Source: Agromyces italicus DSM 16388
Lineage (GTDB): Bacteria; Actinomycetota; Actinomycetes; Actinomycetales; Microbacteriaceae
DNA: 64,000 nucleotides
Assembly: GCF_000421545.1 (NCBI RefSeq)
Contig: NZ_ATXF01000004.1
Location: 558,001 to 622,000 of the forward strand
Reading direction: 5' to 3'
Position 1 is the stretch's first letter, and every line of letters starts with the position of its first letter. Position numbers and translations under genes: made by a program. Shown here piece after piece: positions 9,321 through 19,595 of the stretch. Under the pieces are notes generated by a model. The model saw only the letters and a program-made list of their open reading frames with translations, was not told the DNA's origin and ran no database searches.

Positions 9321-9442
9321 GTACCCCGAGTTCAGGGGTCAAATCATGAGGGTTCCTTGTCTCCTGCGTGGACGGCGGCGCACACTGGCAGTGCTGACCC
9401 GGTTTACCCGAGCCGGCTCCCACCTCGAGGTCTGGAGTTGTC
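9321..9442 (+). promoter_or_regulatory. Conserved leader (type A) of surface-protein gene 2 with TACCCC motif
   Basis: GTACCCCGAGTTCAGGGG at 9321-9338 is an imperfect copy of the palindrome upstream of gene 1. The following sequence to ATG 9443 aligns to the gene 1 leader (TTCCTTG, GCGGCGCACACTGGC, GCTGACCCG, then GTC before ATG). Confidence 0.55.
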
Positions 9443-11995
9443 ATGCACCGTCATCCACCTGCCCATCGCGCCGCCCGAGCGGGCCGAAGCGGCCCGGGTG
9501 CCGCGCTGGCCGGCCTCACCGTCGCCGCCCTCGTGCTCTTCGGAGCGCCCGCGCTCGCCGCGGCCGAAGAGCTGCCGCCGAGCCCCGAGCCCACGGCGAC
9601 GGTTCCCGCGGCGGAGCCGGCTGAAGCGCCCGCGGCCGAACCGGTCGCCGAACCCGTGGCGGAGCCCGCCGAGGAGCCCGAGGCCGAGCGCGCTGAGGAG
9701 CCCACGGTCGAACCGGAGCCGGCGGCTGTGCCCGAACCCGAGCCTGCGGCCGAACCGGTCACGGAGCCCGCGCCGACCGCGGTCTCAGGGCCGCCCGCGG
9801 CGGAGGCGACGGCGCCCGCACCGGCCGCGCGAACGGTCGCGGCGACGGATGGCGACGAGAACGGCGGTCCGCCGGTCGAGGTGCCCGAGTGGAACGACCA
9901 CGTCGCGATCTGTCATGCGACGAGCAGCGAGTCGAACCCGTACGTGTTCATCAACCCGAGCGTGCGGTCGATCATCGATCCGAACGGCGACCCGGGCGAC
10001 CCGACCGATCCCTCGCATGCCCACGCCGACCACCAGGACGACCGCGACATCATCCCGGTGTTCGACTACCTGGATGCGGAGGGCGACCCGCAGCACTTCC
10101 CAGGGCAGAACACGACCAAGACCGAGATCACCGAGGAGGACTGCGATCCGGCTCCGCCGACGCTCCAGCTGAGCGCGGCGCCCTGCGTCGAGGTCGGCGG
10201 GACTCCGCCTCCCTTGAAGGTCGCACTGCTCGGGCTGCTGCTCGGCTTCGAGTACACGATCACGGTGACCGAGGCGGGCACAGACACCGTCGTCGGCACG
10301 CATACCTTCACTGCGGGCGCTGGAGGCCTGGATCGGGACTTCGAGCTGCCGCCCGGTGATTACGACGTGACGCTGCATCGCACGGGTGACGACGAGGAGA
10401 ACGACCTGCACGGGACGGTCACCGTGGGGGAGTGCCCCGAGGTTCCGGTGCCGCACTGGTGGCTCATGAAGTGGTCTTGGCCCGCCGACGGTGAGAAGGT
10501 CGAACCCGGTGACCTGATCACCTACACGCTCCGGGCGCACAACGACTCGGACGCGGTCGTGACCGGAGCGCAGGCGTTCGACGACGTGAGCGACGTGCTC
10601 GACAACGGCATCATCGTCGACCTCGGCGCGGGCCTCTCGGGCCCGGTCGGTGAGGTGCTCACGTGGGACATCCCCGACCTCGACCCCGGCGAGGACGTGA
10701 CCGTCACGTACACCGTCGAGGTGGGGGAGGACGTGTTCGGTGAACTGCTGCACAACGTCGTCACGCCCGGTCCCGGCGGAGAATGCCCGGTCGACGAGGG
10801 CCCCGTGCTCAAGTCGGCGGTGAACGCGGTCGTCGTGGACGACCCGTGCGTCGTCGACCACCCGGTGATCGACATCGACCTCGTGCTCGTGAAGGACGAG
10901 GCCACCGAGGGCGACGAGCCGGTCGACTCGGGCGAGGACGACGTCATCACCTACACGTTGACGATCACGAACGAGGGAACCGACCCCGCGTATCGCAGCC
11001 TCGTCACCGACACCCTGCCCGACGGCGTGAGCTACGTCGACGGTTCGGCGGTCATTGCGCCGAACCCGGGAGAATGGGAGCCGGTCGAGGTCGCGGACGG
11101 TGTGCTCAGCGCCCAGCACAACGGCTGGATCTTCCCGGGCGACGTCATCACGATCACCTTCGAGGTCACGGTCGGCGGGCTCTCGCAGCCGGCGCCGGAT
11201 GAGCCGATCGACGACCTCGTGAACAGTGCGTGCGTCGCGGGCGAGCAGTATCCGGAGCCCCAGGTGCCCTCGATCGTCGCAGCGGGCCTCGACGATGCGG
11301 TGGCCGAGGAACCGGGCGGACCGGGGTTCGACTCGAACCCCGAGAACAACTGCGACGATGCCGAGACTCCGGTCAAGGCGATCGGGCTCGTCGGCTTCGC
11401 CCAGTGCGTGAACGACACCCCGTGGTTCACGTACGAGATCACGCCGTTCAACATCACCGACCCGGCGGCGAACCCGATCGCGTTGATCTGGTGGACGCCC
11501 GAGGCCTTCGCGAACCGTGATCCGTCGATCCCGGCCGATGACGTCGCGGCACTCCTCGCCGATGGCGCCTCGCAGGTCGACCCGATCGCGTACCCGGCCG
11601 GGTGGGCGAGCGGCGACACCATCTCGGGTCAGCAGCTCTGGCCTGGGGCGGAGGTCGACGCTGACGGCAACCCGACCGACTGGCCAGGGTGGACGCTCCT
11701 CGCGGACGGCACCTGGATCCTCGATCCGGCTGCGCCGTTCTACGACCTGCGGGCCGAGGCGGTCGCCGAGATCCGGATCAACCCGTCGAACGACGCCGAC
11801 GTGGTCTACCCGCCGCCGACGCCGAACTGCAACGCGGCGCCCGACCAGCCGTCGACGCCGTCGCAGCCGTCGAAGCCCGTCGGGCTCGCCGAGACCGGCG
11901 TCGACACCTCGGCGATGCTGCCGATCGGCGCGATGCTCGTGCTGCTCGGGGCCGCAGCGATCGCGCGAGGTCTGCGCCGCCGACGCGAGAGCTGA
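9443..11995 (+). CDS. Surface protein 2: DUF11-type repeats with LAETG sorting signal
   Basis: 850 residues. Signal peptide (hydrophobic AALAGLTVAALVLFGAPALA, cleavage near AAAEE); Glu/Pro/Ala stalk (about 40-140); a compact domain beginning WNDHVAICHAT and ending DIIPVFDY (about 150-215), a type seen in actinobacterial surface proteins; a beta-rich segment; two DUF11-like domains (about 335-470 and 475-640); the shared Trp-rich module (about 645-796) with TPWFTYEI, IALIWWT and DWPGW; then LAETGVDTS, a hydrophobic segment and GLRRRRES. LAETG fits the LAxTG signal of class E sortases. There is no VWA domain. The C-terminal half is closely related to that of protein 1, so the two genes look like a duplication in which only one copy keeps the VWA head. 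The ATG at 9443 is supported by the conserved leader. Confidence 0.88.
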   Translation: MHRHPPAHRAARAGRSGPGAALAGLTVAALVLFGAPALAAAEELPPSPEPTATVPAAEPAEAPAAEPVAEPVAEPAEEPEAERAEEPTVEPEPAAVPEPEPAAEPVTEPAPTAVSGPPAAEATAPAPAARTVAATDGDENGGPPVEVPEWNDHVAICHATSSESNPYVFINPSVRSIIDPNGDPGDPTDPSHAHADHQDDRDIIPVFDYLDAEGDPQHFPGQNTTKTEITEEDCDPAPPTLQLSAAPCVEVGGTPPPLKVALLGLLLGFEYTITVTEAGTDTVVGTHTFTAGAGGLDRDFELPPGDYDVTLHRTGDDEENDLHGTVTVGECPEVPVPHWWLMKWSWPADGEKVEPGDLITYTLRAHNDSDAVVTGAQAFDDVSDVLDNGIIVDLGAGLSGPVGEVLTWDIPDLDPGEDVTVTYTVEVGEDVFGELLHNVVTPGPGGECPVDEGPVLKSAVNAVVVDDPCVVDHPVIDIDLVLVKDEATEGDEPVDSGEDDVITYTLTITNEGTDPAYRSLVTDTLPDGVSYVDGSAVIAPNPGEWEPVEVADGVLSAQHNGWIFPGDVITITFEVTVGGLSQPAPDEPIDDLVNSACVAGEQYPEPQVPSIVAAGLDDAVAEEPGGPGFDSNPENNCDDAETPVKAIGLVGFAQCVNDTPWFTYEITPFNITDPAANPIALIWWTPEAFANRDPSIPADDVAALLADGASQVDPIAYPAGWASGDTISGQQLWPGAEVDADGNPTDWPGWTLLADGTWILDPAAPFYDLRAEAVAEIRINPSNDADVVYPPPTPNCNAAPDQPSTPSQPSKPVGLAETGVDTSAMLPIGAMLVLLGAAAIARGLRRRRES

Positions 11996-12005
11996 GTCGA
12001 TGATC

Positions 12006-12041
12006 GGATGCCTCGTCGGGAGCGATCTCGGCGGGGCATCC
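12006..12041 (+). terminator. Hairpin after surface gene 2
   Basis: GGATGCC at 12006-12012 pairs with GGCATCC at 12035-12041, with further partial pairing in the 22-base interior. It lies ten bases after the stop codon. Confidence 0.6.
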
Positions 12042-12363
12042 GTCTGATCGCCCACCGGGGGACATCCGTCGCATTCGGCCCCGTCCGGTGCCGAATCATC
12101 CGAACGCATCGGAGTTGTCCCCCGTTTCGGACGCAACGGTGAAGGATCTGTACCCCAAAAGTGAGGATCCCCCCGTTTTGGTGCCAGTGGACCCCTGTTC
12201 GCTGTGGAATCCCGGTGCGAGGATGAGCGCGAACCCGCACCTGCGCGTTCGCATGCCCGCCTCGGCGGGCGAAACGGGGGGCGTGCCCGCGACTCCCGAG
12301 GCTCGGTCGCCCGGGCCGGAACACAGCCGGAAGCCACCCGCTTCCGAAACCCGAAGGCTGATG
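12042..12363 (+). promoter_or_regulatory. Leader (type B) of surface-protein gene 3
   Basis: A non-coding stretch of about 320 bases. It contains GTCCCCCGTTTCGG (12117-12130), GTACCCCAAA (12150-12159) and CCCCCCGTTTTGGTGCCA (12169-12186). The last element recurs identically upstream of gene 4, and the similarity continues for about 20 bases (GTGGACCCCTGTTCG against GTGACCCTGTCG). The reading frame is open through much of this stretch but lacks a plausible N-terminus. GAAGG at 12353-12357 is the ribosome binding site. Confidence 0.55.
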
Positions 12364-15300
12364 ATGAACGCCACGCGATCTCTCCGCAACCGTTCCACCG
12401 ACCCGGCGACCGGCATCCGGTCACTCAGGCTGCAGGCGAGGCGAGCGAGACAGCGTCTCATCAGCGCCCTGGCGATCACCGGCCTGCTCGCGACCGGCGG
12501 TGCCGTGTTCATGGCGGTCGCGCCGGCGACGTCGGCGGCGGCGGCCGACCTGGGCCCGATCTCGACGAGCTTCGAGATCGACGGCGACATGGAGAGCGAC
12601 GGTGCCGTCGACTGGAACGATCTCTTCGGCAACACGCCGCTCGACCCGTACACGACCGCTTCCGGTGATTCGTCGTCGGGCGTCATCGACGCCGAGCACG
12701 CGGCAGACAGCGGTGCGGCCCTCGGCGGCACCTGTGGAGTGGACGACGAGGTTCTGAGTGTCTTCCCGGGCGGCGCCAAGATCAACGACGATCCGTGGGA
12801 CGACCTCATCGACGGGGCGGCGAACGCGAAGGGCGACGCATGTTCGGGCGGATCCGCGTACGAGGTCGTGAACGTCGACGGCGACGACCACATCATCTTC
12901 TACCACTACTGGACCCGATACTCGGGCAACGGCGACATGACCTCGTACTCGGTCTTCGAAGGTCCCGATGGCTCCACCCGCGACGACGACTACCTCATCG
13001 AGTTCAACTACGACCCCTCCGGCAACCCGAACACCGTCGTGCGGGTGCTCTCGTGGGTCGGCAACAGTTGGGAGCCGATCGGCAACCCGATCGTCTTCCA
13101 GGCCGCCGTCGGTCCGAACACCGAGACCGGCTCGGTCGCGGGCGAGAACGACACCTTCGGTGAGATGGCGATCGACCTGACCGCGTCCGGACTCCTGCCG
13201 TCCGACGGCACATGCGAGACCTTCCTCGTGTCGGGCTTCATCACGCGTACCGGCAACAGCGACACCGCGACCCTGCAGGACCGTCTCATCGCCAACGACC
13301 CGATCACTCTCTCGAACTGCGGAAACCTCGTCGTGAAGAAGCTCGGCACCGACGGCGCACCCGACGCGACGTTCGACTACTCGGTGACGCGGACGGGTGG
13401 CGGCCCGGTTCACGACGGCACCCTGGTCGGCCCGACCGACACCGTCGCCGGGCCGAACGGGCTCGGCGCCGACATCGGCATCGCAGACGTTCACGAGTGG
13501 AAGAACGTGTTCGCCGGCGACGACTACCAGATCGCCGAGTCGGCGCCGCCGGCACCGTGGGCGCTGAAGGGTTACTCCTGCACCGTCGACAACCCGACCT
13601 CGGGTGAAACCGAGACGACGACCGACGGGACGTTCAACCTCTACGTCGGCGCGACCACCACCTGCACGATCACGAACGAGAGCTCGGGTGTGAAGATCAC
13701 GAAGGTCGCCCAGGGCGACCCCGCGACGTTCGACTTCACCGTCAGCGGGCAGCAGGGCGACGTGCAGGTTCCCGGCGGGCAGAGCTCGCAGGTGTTCTGG
13801 TACACCCCTGGCACGGTCGTCGACATCACGGAGATCGCCGAGCCGGGCACGCCCGAGTGGAACCTGACGGGCGTCTCGTGCGCCCCGCCCGGCAATGCGC
13901 AGACGGATGTCGCGACCGCGACCGCCTCGGTGCTCACCGTCGCCGGGATGGTCGTCGACTGCACCTTCACGAACCGGCAGGACGGCCAGATCAAGATCAT
14001 CAAGAACGTCGCCGGCGCCAACGGCACCTTCGCGTTCACGACGACCGGCGCCGACCTCTCGAACTTCGACCTGACCACGGTCGGCGGCACCGCGACGAAG
14101 CTCTTCGACAGCGTCACTCCCGGCGCCTACACCGTGACCGAGTCGACCCCGGCCCCGTTCTACGACCTCACGGGCCTCTCATGCGTCGAGGACGTCACGG
14201 GTGATTCGGTCACCTCACTCGTCGACGGCAAGGTGACGATCACCGTGCAGCCGGGTGAGCTCGTCACCTGCACCTACACGAACACGCAGCGCGGCAACAT
14301 CATCGTCACGAAGCAGACGAACCCCGACGGCTCCGCGCAGGAGTTCGACTTCACCCTCACGGGGCAGAGCGGCTTCGTGCTCAAGGACGGCCAGTCGAAG
14401 GCGTTCGACAACGTCAAGCCGGGCGCGTACACCCTCGCCGAACTCGCCGAGGACGGCTGGGATGTCACGAGCATGACCTGCTCGGGCGAGACGCCCACGA
14501 CCGACTCGCCGATCGGCATCACGCTCTCGCCGGGTGAGACCGTCGAGTGCACCGTGCTCAACACGGCCACGAAGGGCGAGGTGACCGTCGAGAAGAAGGT
14601 CGACGGAGTACCCGACGGCTTCGACTGGTCGTTCCCGATCTCGATCAGCCCGGTGCCCGCAGGGCAGCAGGGCACGATCGACGCGACCGACGACGACCCG
14701 ATCGTCGAGTGGACGAACCTCGACGTCGGCACCCAGTACACCCTGACCGAGGGCGGCCTCGAGGGCTGGGATGAGGGTGCCATCACCTGCACCGGCATCG
14801 CAGACGAATCGGATGACCCGGGCTTCCAGTTCACCGTCACCCCGGGCCTCTCGCTCGAGTGCGAGGTGACGAACGAGGCCGAGCCCGGCGAGGTGACGGT
14901 CGAGAAGACGGTCAGCGGCGTCGCGGACGACACGGCCTGGGAGTTCGATCTGACGATCGACCCGGCCGACGGAGTGCTGCCGAGTGCGACGCAGACCGTC
15001 TCGGGCGTCGGCAACACCACCGATACCGTCACCTGGACGAACCTCGTCGTCGGTGAGGAATACACCGTCACCGAGACCTTGCCCGCCGGTTGGACCGGCG
15101 GCGTCGTGGAGTGCGGTCCCGACTCGAATGACCAGCAGCCCGGCGATCAGTTCGTCGTGACGCCCGGGTTCTCGCTCGAGTGCTCGGTCGAGAACGAGGC
15201 CGAGCCCGCGAGCGCGAAGGTCACCAAGACCTCGGTCGGCGCGGCGGGCAGCTTCACCTTCGTGCTCACCCCGCTCGACCCGGCCGGCGATCCGGTCGAG

Positions 15301-18300
15301 CAGATCATCACGACGCCCGCCGGCGGCGGCGTCGGTGACACGACGTTCACCGACCTCGTTCCGGGCACCACCTACTCGCTGGCCGAAGCGGATCCGGGTG
15401 CGGGTTGGGTCACGGGCGACCTCGTCTGCGAGGTCACCCACGCCGGTGACGACACCGCGGAGGCCGTCGACGAGTCGGGCTTCACCGTGCTGCCCGGCGA
15501 CGTGTTCGAATGCGACATCACCAACACGGCCAAGGGAACGATCATCATCGTCAAGAACATCGACGGTGCCGACGGGACCTTCCAGTTCACGGGGAACTGG
15601 CCGTGGGCGGGCAATCCTTCGATCGGCTCGTTCGGCATCGAAACCGAGAACGGCACCGGCACGAACACGTACGGAAACGTCGTGGCCGGGAGCTACAGCG
15701 TCACGGAGTTGCTGACCAGCGCCCACGTGGGTGAGCTGATCGGCTGCGTCGAGACCAGGACGGGCGGAGCCGACGACGGATCATCGGTCGACGCGCAGAA
15801 CCCGCTCAAAGGGCTGATCGACCTCGACCCAGGTGAGACGATCACGTGCACCTACTCGAACACCGAGCTCGGCAAGATCATCGTCGACAAGAACGTGACC
15901 TTCGACAGCGACCAGTCGTTCGACTTCGAATACGGCGACGGGGGCACCACGACGCCGTTCGCGCTCACCGGAGACGCGACCCCGTGGGAGTCGGGCCTCA
16001 TCGAACCGGGCAGCTACACGGTCGAGGAGCTCGGCGAGGCGAACTGGACGCTGCAGAGCCTCCAGTGCAGCGGCTCCGAGGGGGTCACGGTCGTGGGCCC
16101 GCTCGCGACGATCGAGCTCGCGGCGGGCGAAGTGGTCACGTGCACCTACGTCAACACGCCCGATACCGGCGACGTCACGATCCGGAAGATCGTCGAGGGA
16201 GTGCCGCAGGGCTACCCCTTCGACTTCGAGATCGCGATCTCTCCCGCAGTCGGCGCACAGCCGGCAACGCAGCACGTCACCGAAGACGACTCGAGCGTGA
16301 GCTGGACCGACCTCGTGGTCGGCGAGACCTACACCCTCACCGAGGGCGACGAGGGTGGCTGGAACGAGGGCGACTTCGTCTGCAACGGCGGAAGCCTCGA
16401 GGACGCGGACGACGCGCTCGCCGGCTTCCAGTTCGAGGTGACGCCCGGCCTGTCGATCAGCTGCACGATCACGAACGAGGCGGTGCCCGGCGAGGTCACC
16501 GTGACCAAGCACGTGACCGGGGTTCCCGACGGGTTCGCCTGGTCGTTCCCGCTCACGATCTCGCCGGCCGACGGCGTCGAGCCGGTCACCGACCCGCTGG
16601 GCCAGCAGACCGTCTCGGGCGTCGGCAACGTGACCGACAGCGTCACGTGGACGAACCTCGAGATCGGCACGGTCTACACCGTGACCGAGGGCGCGCTCCC
16701 GCCGGGCTGGTCGGGCGGCACGGTGACGTGCACCGATTCCGACCCGCAGACCGTCGGCAACCAGTTCGTCGCGACGCCGGGCGCCACGCTCAGCTGCGAC
16801 GTGACCAACGACGTGGTGCCGCCCACCGGCGTCATCACGAAGGAGCTCACCTCGATCACGCAGGCGACCGACGGCACCTGGGACCTCGTCTACGAGGTGA
16901 AGGTGACGAACCAGAGCCCGGTCGCCCCGCTCGTCTACGACCTCGACGACCAGCCGTACTTCGGGGTCGGCATCGTGATCAACGAGGCCTCGGCCGAGGG
17001 GCCGAGCGACGAAGCGGCCGACTGGGATCCGAACGCCTCGAACTACGTGCTCGCCGATGACGCGTCGGTGCCGGCATCCGACACCGATACCTACGTGATC
17101 ACGATCAACGCGACCGCGGGCGCCGAAGTCTACGAGACCTCGCAGGATCAGTGCCAGGAGGGCGAGACCACGCTGGGCGGCTTCCGCAACACGGCCTTCC
17201 TGATCGTCGGCGACGGCGAACCGCAGCCGGCGACCGACTGCGACGAGCCGGGCCGCACGACCGTGACGAAGGAACTCATCGGCATCCCGGTGCGCGGCGA
17301 TGACGGCGACTGGACGGTCACGTACGAGGTCGTCGTCACCAACGAGAGCGACACGCAGGATCAGTACTACGACCTCGAAGACGACCTCGGGTTCCCCGCT
17401 GGCGTGGAGATCGTCTCGGCCGAGGCGACGAACGACGCGGGCTTCGACACCTCGGGTTGGAACGGCGACACGGAGACGACGCTCGCCGACGACGCCGCGA
17501 TCCTGAAGTCGGCGGTCCACACGTACACGATCGTGGTGGTGGCCGATGTCGACGAGATCACCGAGATCGACCACGTCACGTGCGAGGCGACCACCAGCGG
17601 CCGAGGCTTCTTCAACGCGGCCGTGCTCGACAACGGCACGATCGTGACCGAGGTCGAGGATTGCGACACGATCCCGGTCGGCCGGCTCACGCTCGAGAAG
17701 CACGTCGATCTCTCGGCGTTCGAGGGCATCACGCCCGAGGATCTCGGGCTCGACCCCGAGACCTTCGAGCACCTCGCACCGATGGACTGGCTGCTCACCG
17801 CCGACGGCGCCGTCGAGAGTGTGGCCGTACTCGGGCACCTCGGCTCCGTGTTCACCGTTCCCACGGGCGACTACGGTCTCTCCGAGGCGCCGACCGAGGA
17901 GGCATCCACGCACCCGTTGCTCGACTACTTCGAGTCCCAGGGCTGGATCTGCGACAACGAGGGCGAGGGGGATGACACGGCGCTCGTCAAGATCGGCGAG
18001 CTCACGAGCTGCGACCTCACCAACCGGGGCGAGCTGGTCGACGTCGGCATCGAGAAGGACTACGACCTCAGCGGGCTGCCCGACGACGCGATCGAGGGCG
18101 GCGACGAGTTCAGCTACGTGCTGACGGTCACGAACCACTCGAGCATCGACGTCGAGGAGCTCGACGTGACCGACCTGGTCGACCCCGAGCTCGAGGTCAC
18201 CGGCGCGGCGACCTTCGAGGGCGCGGGCACCTGGACCGAGCAGCCGACGGTCGGCGACAACGACTTCGCCGCCCATGGCGTCGGTCCGTTCGAGCCGGGG

Positions 18301-19515
18301 GATGTGACCACCATCACGATCCCGGTGCGGCTGCCCGAGCCCGAGCCCGTCGAGACCGACATCGTCGGCCCCGACGACCCGGTGCCCCCGACCCCCGAGA
18401 TCGAACTCGGTGACGTGCCGAACGAGGCCTGCGTCGCGATCACCTCTGGTGAGGGCGTGCTCGGCGACCTCATCGAGGCGAACAACTGCGACGAGGTCGA
18501 GGTTCCCCGCAAGGCGATCGACCCGGCCGCGTACGTGCGCTGCATCGCGGATGTCCCGTGGCTGTACTTCGACGTCGCGGCCAGCGAGAACGTCGAGCCC
18601 GGTGACATCACCGTCACCTGGACGAGCGCCGACGGCACGCTGACCAAGGTGCAGACCATCCCGTGGGAGGATCGCGAAGGCCGGCTGCTCTGGCCGGGCG
18701 CCGCGGTCGACGAGAACGGCGTGCCGTTCGAGTTCCCCGGCTGGCGTCCGATCACCGAGGAGGACTTGACGAACCCGCCCACGCCGGGCACCAGGTTCGG
18801 CACCCTGATCCTCGACGAGACGGTGCCGACCTACCCGTGGCGCGACATGGAGAACCCGGCGACGATCACGTTCTCGGTGAACCCGTCGCAGTCGGTGCTC
18901 GCGGTCTACCCGCAGGCGCTGCCCGCCTGCGAACTCGACCGTGAGCCCGCCGTCGACATCGTGAAGACGGCGAGCGTCGAGGAGGCGAAGCCGGGCACGA
19001 ACTTCGACTACACGCTCGAGGTCACGGCGACCGGCATCGGATCAGCCGACATGGTCGAGGTCTTCGACGAGATCCCGTCGCACCTCCGGGTCGACGACAT
19101 CACGACGGCAGCTTCGCCCGCGTTCCCCCGCTGGGAGGCGTGCGAGGTGACCGGTGAGGACGCCGACGGGTACGGCGGACTGCTGCACTGCGAGCTGCTC
19201 GGAGTGCTCGGACCGGATTACCCCGAAGCTCCGCCCATCGTGCTCGACGTGCACGTCGACCCCGGCACGACGGCGACGAGCGTCGAGAACACGGGCGAGG
19301 TGTGCTGGCAGAACGCCGCCGACACCTCAGAGGATCCCGAGGTCGTCTGCGACGACTCGACGGTGACCGTGCGGATTCCGCAGCCCGTGGCCGTCACCGG
19401 CTTCGACGGTGGGCCGTTCATCTGGGGGGCCGTCGGTCTCGTGCTCCTCGGCGGACTGCTGGTCGCGGCCGGCATCGTGATCCGTCGTCGCCGACAGGGC
19501 GAGCACGCCGTGTGA
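12364..19515 (+). CDS. Surface protein 3: giant Cna-B/SpaA-type repeat protein, wall-anchored
   Basis: 2383 residues. ATG 12364 is six bases after GAAGG; the adjacent ATG 12361 is possible. Basic N-terminus and signal segment LISALAITGLLATGGAVFMA (cleavage near SAAAA), then a globular region (about 60-310) with many acidic residues. Eleven Cna-B/SpaA-like modules follow (about 319-1483). Each opens with a Lys-containing strand (VTVEKKV, IIVTKQ), has YTLTE or YTVTE, and closes with a Cys then TNE/TNT, plus an earlier Cys. Next come two copies of a repeat marked by DGTW.(L/V).YEV.VTN, one more Cna-B-like unit, a DUF11-like domain, the shared Trp-rich module (about 2050-2189), a further domain beginning PAVDIVKTASVEEAKPG, then VAVTGF, a membrane segment and RRRRQGEHAV. 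The rod-like build suggests a fibril or long adhesin; intramolecular isopeptide bonds (Lys-Asn with Glu) are possible but unproven. Confidence 0.88.
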   Translation: MNATRSLRNRSTDPATGIRSLRLQARRARQRLISALAITGLLATGGAVFMAVAPATSAAAADLGPISTSFEIDGDMESDGAVDWNDLFGNTPLDPYTTASGDSSSGVIDAEHAADSGAALGGTCGVDDEVLSVFPGGAKINDDPWDDLIDGAANAKGDACSGGSAYEVVNVDGDDHIIFYHYWTRYSGNGDMTSYSVFEGPDGSTRDDDYLIEFNYDPSGNPNTVVRVLSWVGNSWEPIGNPIVFQAAVGPNTETGSVAGENDTFGEMAIDLTASGLLPSDGTCETFLVSGFITRTGNSDTATLQDRLIANDPITLSNCGNLVVKKLGTDGAPDATFDYSVTRTGGGPVHDGTLVGPTDTVAGPNGLGADIGIADVHEWKNVFAGDDYQIAESAPPAPWALKGYSCTVDNPTSGETETTTDGTFNLYVGATTTCTITNESSGVKITKVAQGDPATFDFTVSGQQGDVQVPGGQSSQVFWYTPGTVVDITEIAEPGTPEWNLTGVSCAPPGNAQTDVATATASVLTVAGMVVDCTFTNRQDGQIKIIKNVAGANGTFAFTTTGADLSNFDLTTVGGTATKLFDSVTPGAYTVTESTPAPFYDLTGLSCVEDVTGDSVTSLVDGKVTITVQPGELVTCTYTNTQRGNIIVTKQTNPDGSAQEFDFTLTGQSGFVLKDGQSKAFDNVKPGAYTLAELAEDGWDVTSMTCSGETPTTDSPIGITLSPGETVECTVLNTATKGEVTVEKKVDGVPDGFDWSFPISISPVPAGQQGTIDATDDDPIVEWTNLDVGTQYTLTEGGLEGWDEGAITCTGIADESDDPGFQFTVTPGLSLECEVTNEAEPGEVTVEKTVSGVADDTAWEFDLTIDPADGVLPSATQTVSGVGNTTDTVTWTNLVVGEEYTVTETLPAGWTGGVVECGPDSNDQQPGDQFVVTPGFSLECSVENEAEPASAKVTKTSVGAAGSFTFVLTPLDPAGDPVEQIITTPAGGGVGDTTFTDLVPGTTYSLAEADPGAGWVTGDLVCEVTHAGDDTAEAVDESGFTVLPGDVFECDITNTAKGTIIIVKNIDGADGTFQFTGNWPWAGNPSIGSFGIETENGTGTNTYGNVVAGSYSVTELLTSAHVGELIGCVETRTGGADDGSSVDAQNPLKGLIDLDPGETITCTYSNTELGKIIVDKNVTFDSDQSFDFEYGDGGTTTPFALTGDATPWESGLIEPGSYTVEELGEANWTLQSLQCSGSEGVTVVGPLATIELAAGEVVTCTYVNTPDTGDVTIRKIVEGVPQGYPFDFEIAISPAVGAQPATQHVTEDDSSVSWTDLVVGETYTLTEGDEGGWNEGDFVCNGGSLEDADDALAGFQFEVTPGLSISCTITNEAVPGEVTVTKHVTGVPDGFAWSFPLTISPADGVEPVTDPLGQQTVSGVGNVTDSVTWTNLEIGTVYTVTEGALPPGWSGGTVTCTDSDPQTVGNQFVATPGATLSCDVTNDVVPPTGVITKELTSITQATDGTWDLVYEVKVTNQSPVAPLVYDLDDQPYFGVGIVINEASAEGPSDEAADWDPNASNYVLADDASVPASDTDTYVITINATAGAEVYETSQDQCQEGETTLGGFRNTAFLIVGDGEPQPATDCDEPGRTTVTKELIGIPVRGDDGDWTVTYEVVVTNESDTQDQYYDLEDDLGFPAGVEIVSAEATNDAGFDTSGWNGDTETTLADDAAILKSAVHTYTIVVVADVDEITEIDHVTCEATTSGRGFFNAAVLDNGTIVTEVEDCDTIPVGRLTLEKHVDLSAFEGITPEDLGLDPETFEHLAPMDWLLTADGAVESVAVLGHLGSVFTVPTGDYGLSEAPTEEASTHPLLDYFESQGWICDNEGEGDDTALVKIGELTSCDLTNRGELVDVGIEKDYDLSGLPDDAIEGGDEFSYVLTVTNHSSIDVEELDVTDLVDPELEVTGAATFEGAGTWTEQPTVGDNDFAAHGVGPFEPGDVTTITIPVRLPEPEPVETDIVGPDDPVPPTPEIELGDVPNEACVAITSGEGVLGDLIEANNCDEVEVPRKAIDPAAYVRCIADVPWLYFDVAASENVEPGDITVTWTSADGTLTKVQTIPWEDREGRLLWPGAAVDENGVPFEFPGWRPITEEDLTNPPTPGTRFGTLILDETVPTYPWRDMENPATITFSVNPSQSVLAVYPQALPACELDREPAVDIVKTASVEEAKPGTNFDYTLEVTATGIGSADMVEVFDEIPSHLRVDDITTAASPAFPRWEACEVTGEDADGYGGLLHCELLGVLGPDYPEAPPIVLDVHVDPGTTATSVENTGEVCWQNAADTSEDPEVVCDDSTVTVRIPQPVAVTGFDGGPFIWGAVGLVLLGGLLVAAGIVIRRRRQGEHAV

Positions 19516-19546
19516 GTCGGTGAGCGCGCACTGACGTCATTCCCGT

Positions 19547-19578
19547 ACGGGGGTCGGACCTCGAGGTCCGGCCCCCGT
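19547..19578 (+). terminator. Hairpin after surface gene 3
   Basis: Arms 19547-19561 and 19564-19578 form a 15-bp stem with a single G-U pair and a two-base gap at the apex. It starts 32 bases after the stop codon. Confidence 0.8.
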
Positions 19579-19595
19579 TCGTCATGTCATGTCGT

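Noticed and set aside
12088-12363. Earlier start for surface protein 3 giving 92 extra residues
   Set aside because: This stretch contains the conserved leader elements, lacks a good ribosome binding site and would bury the signal peptide.
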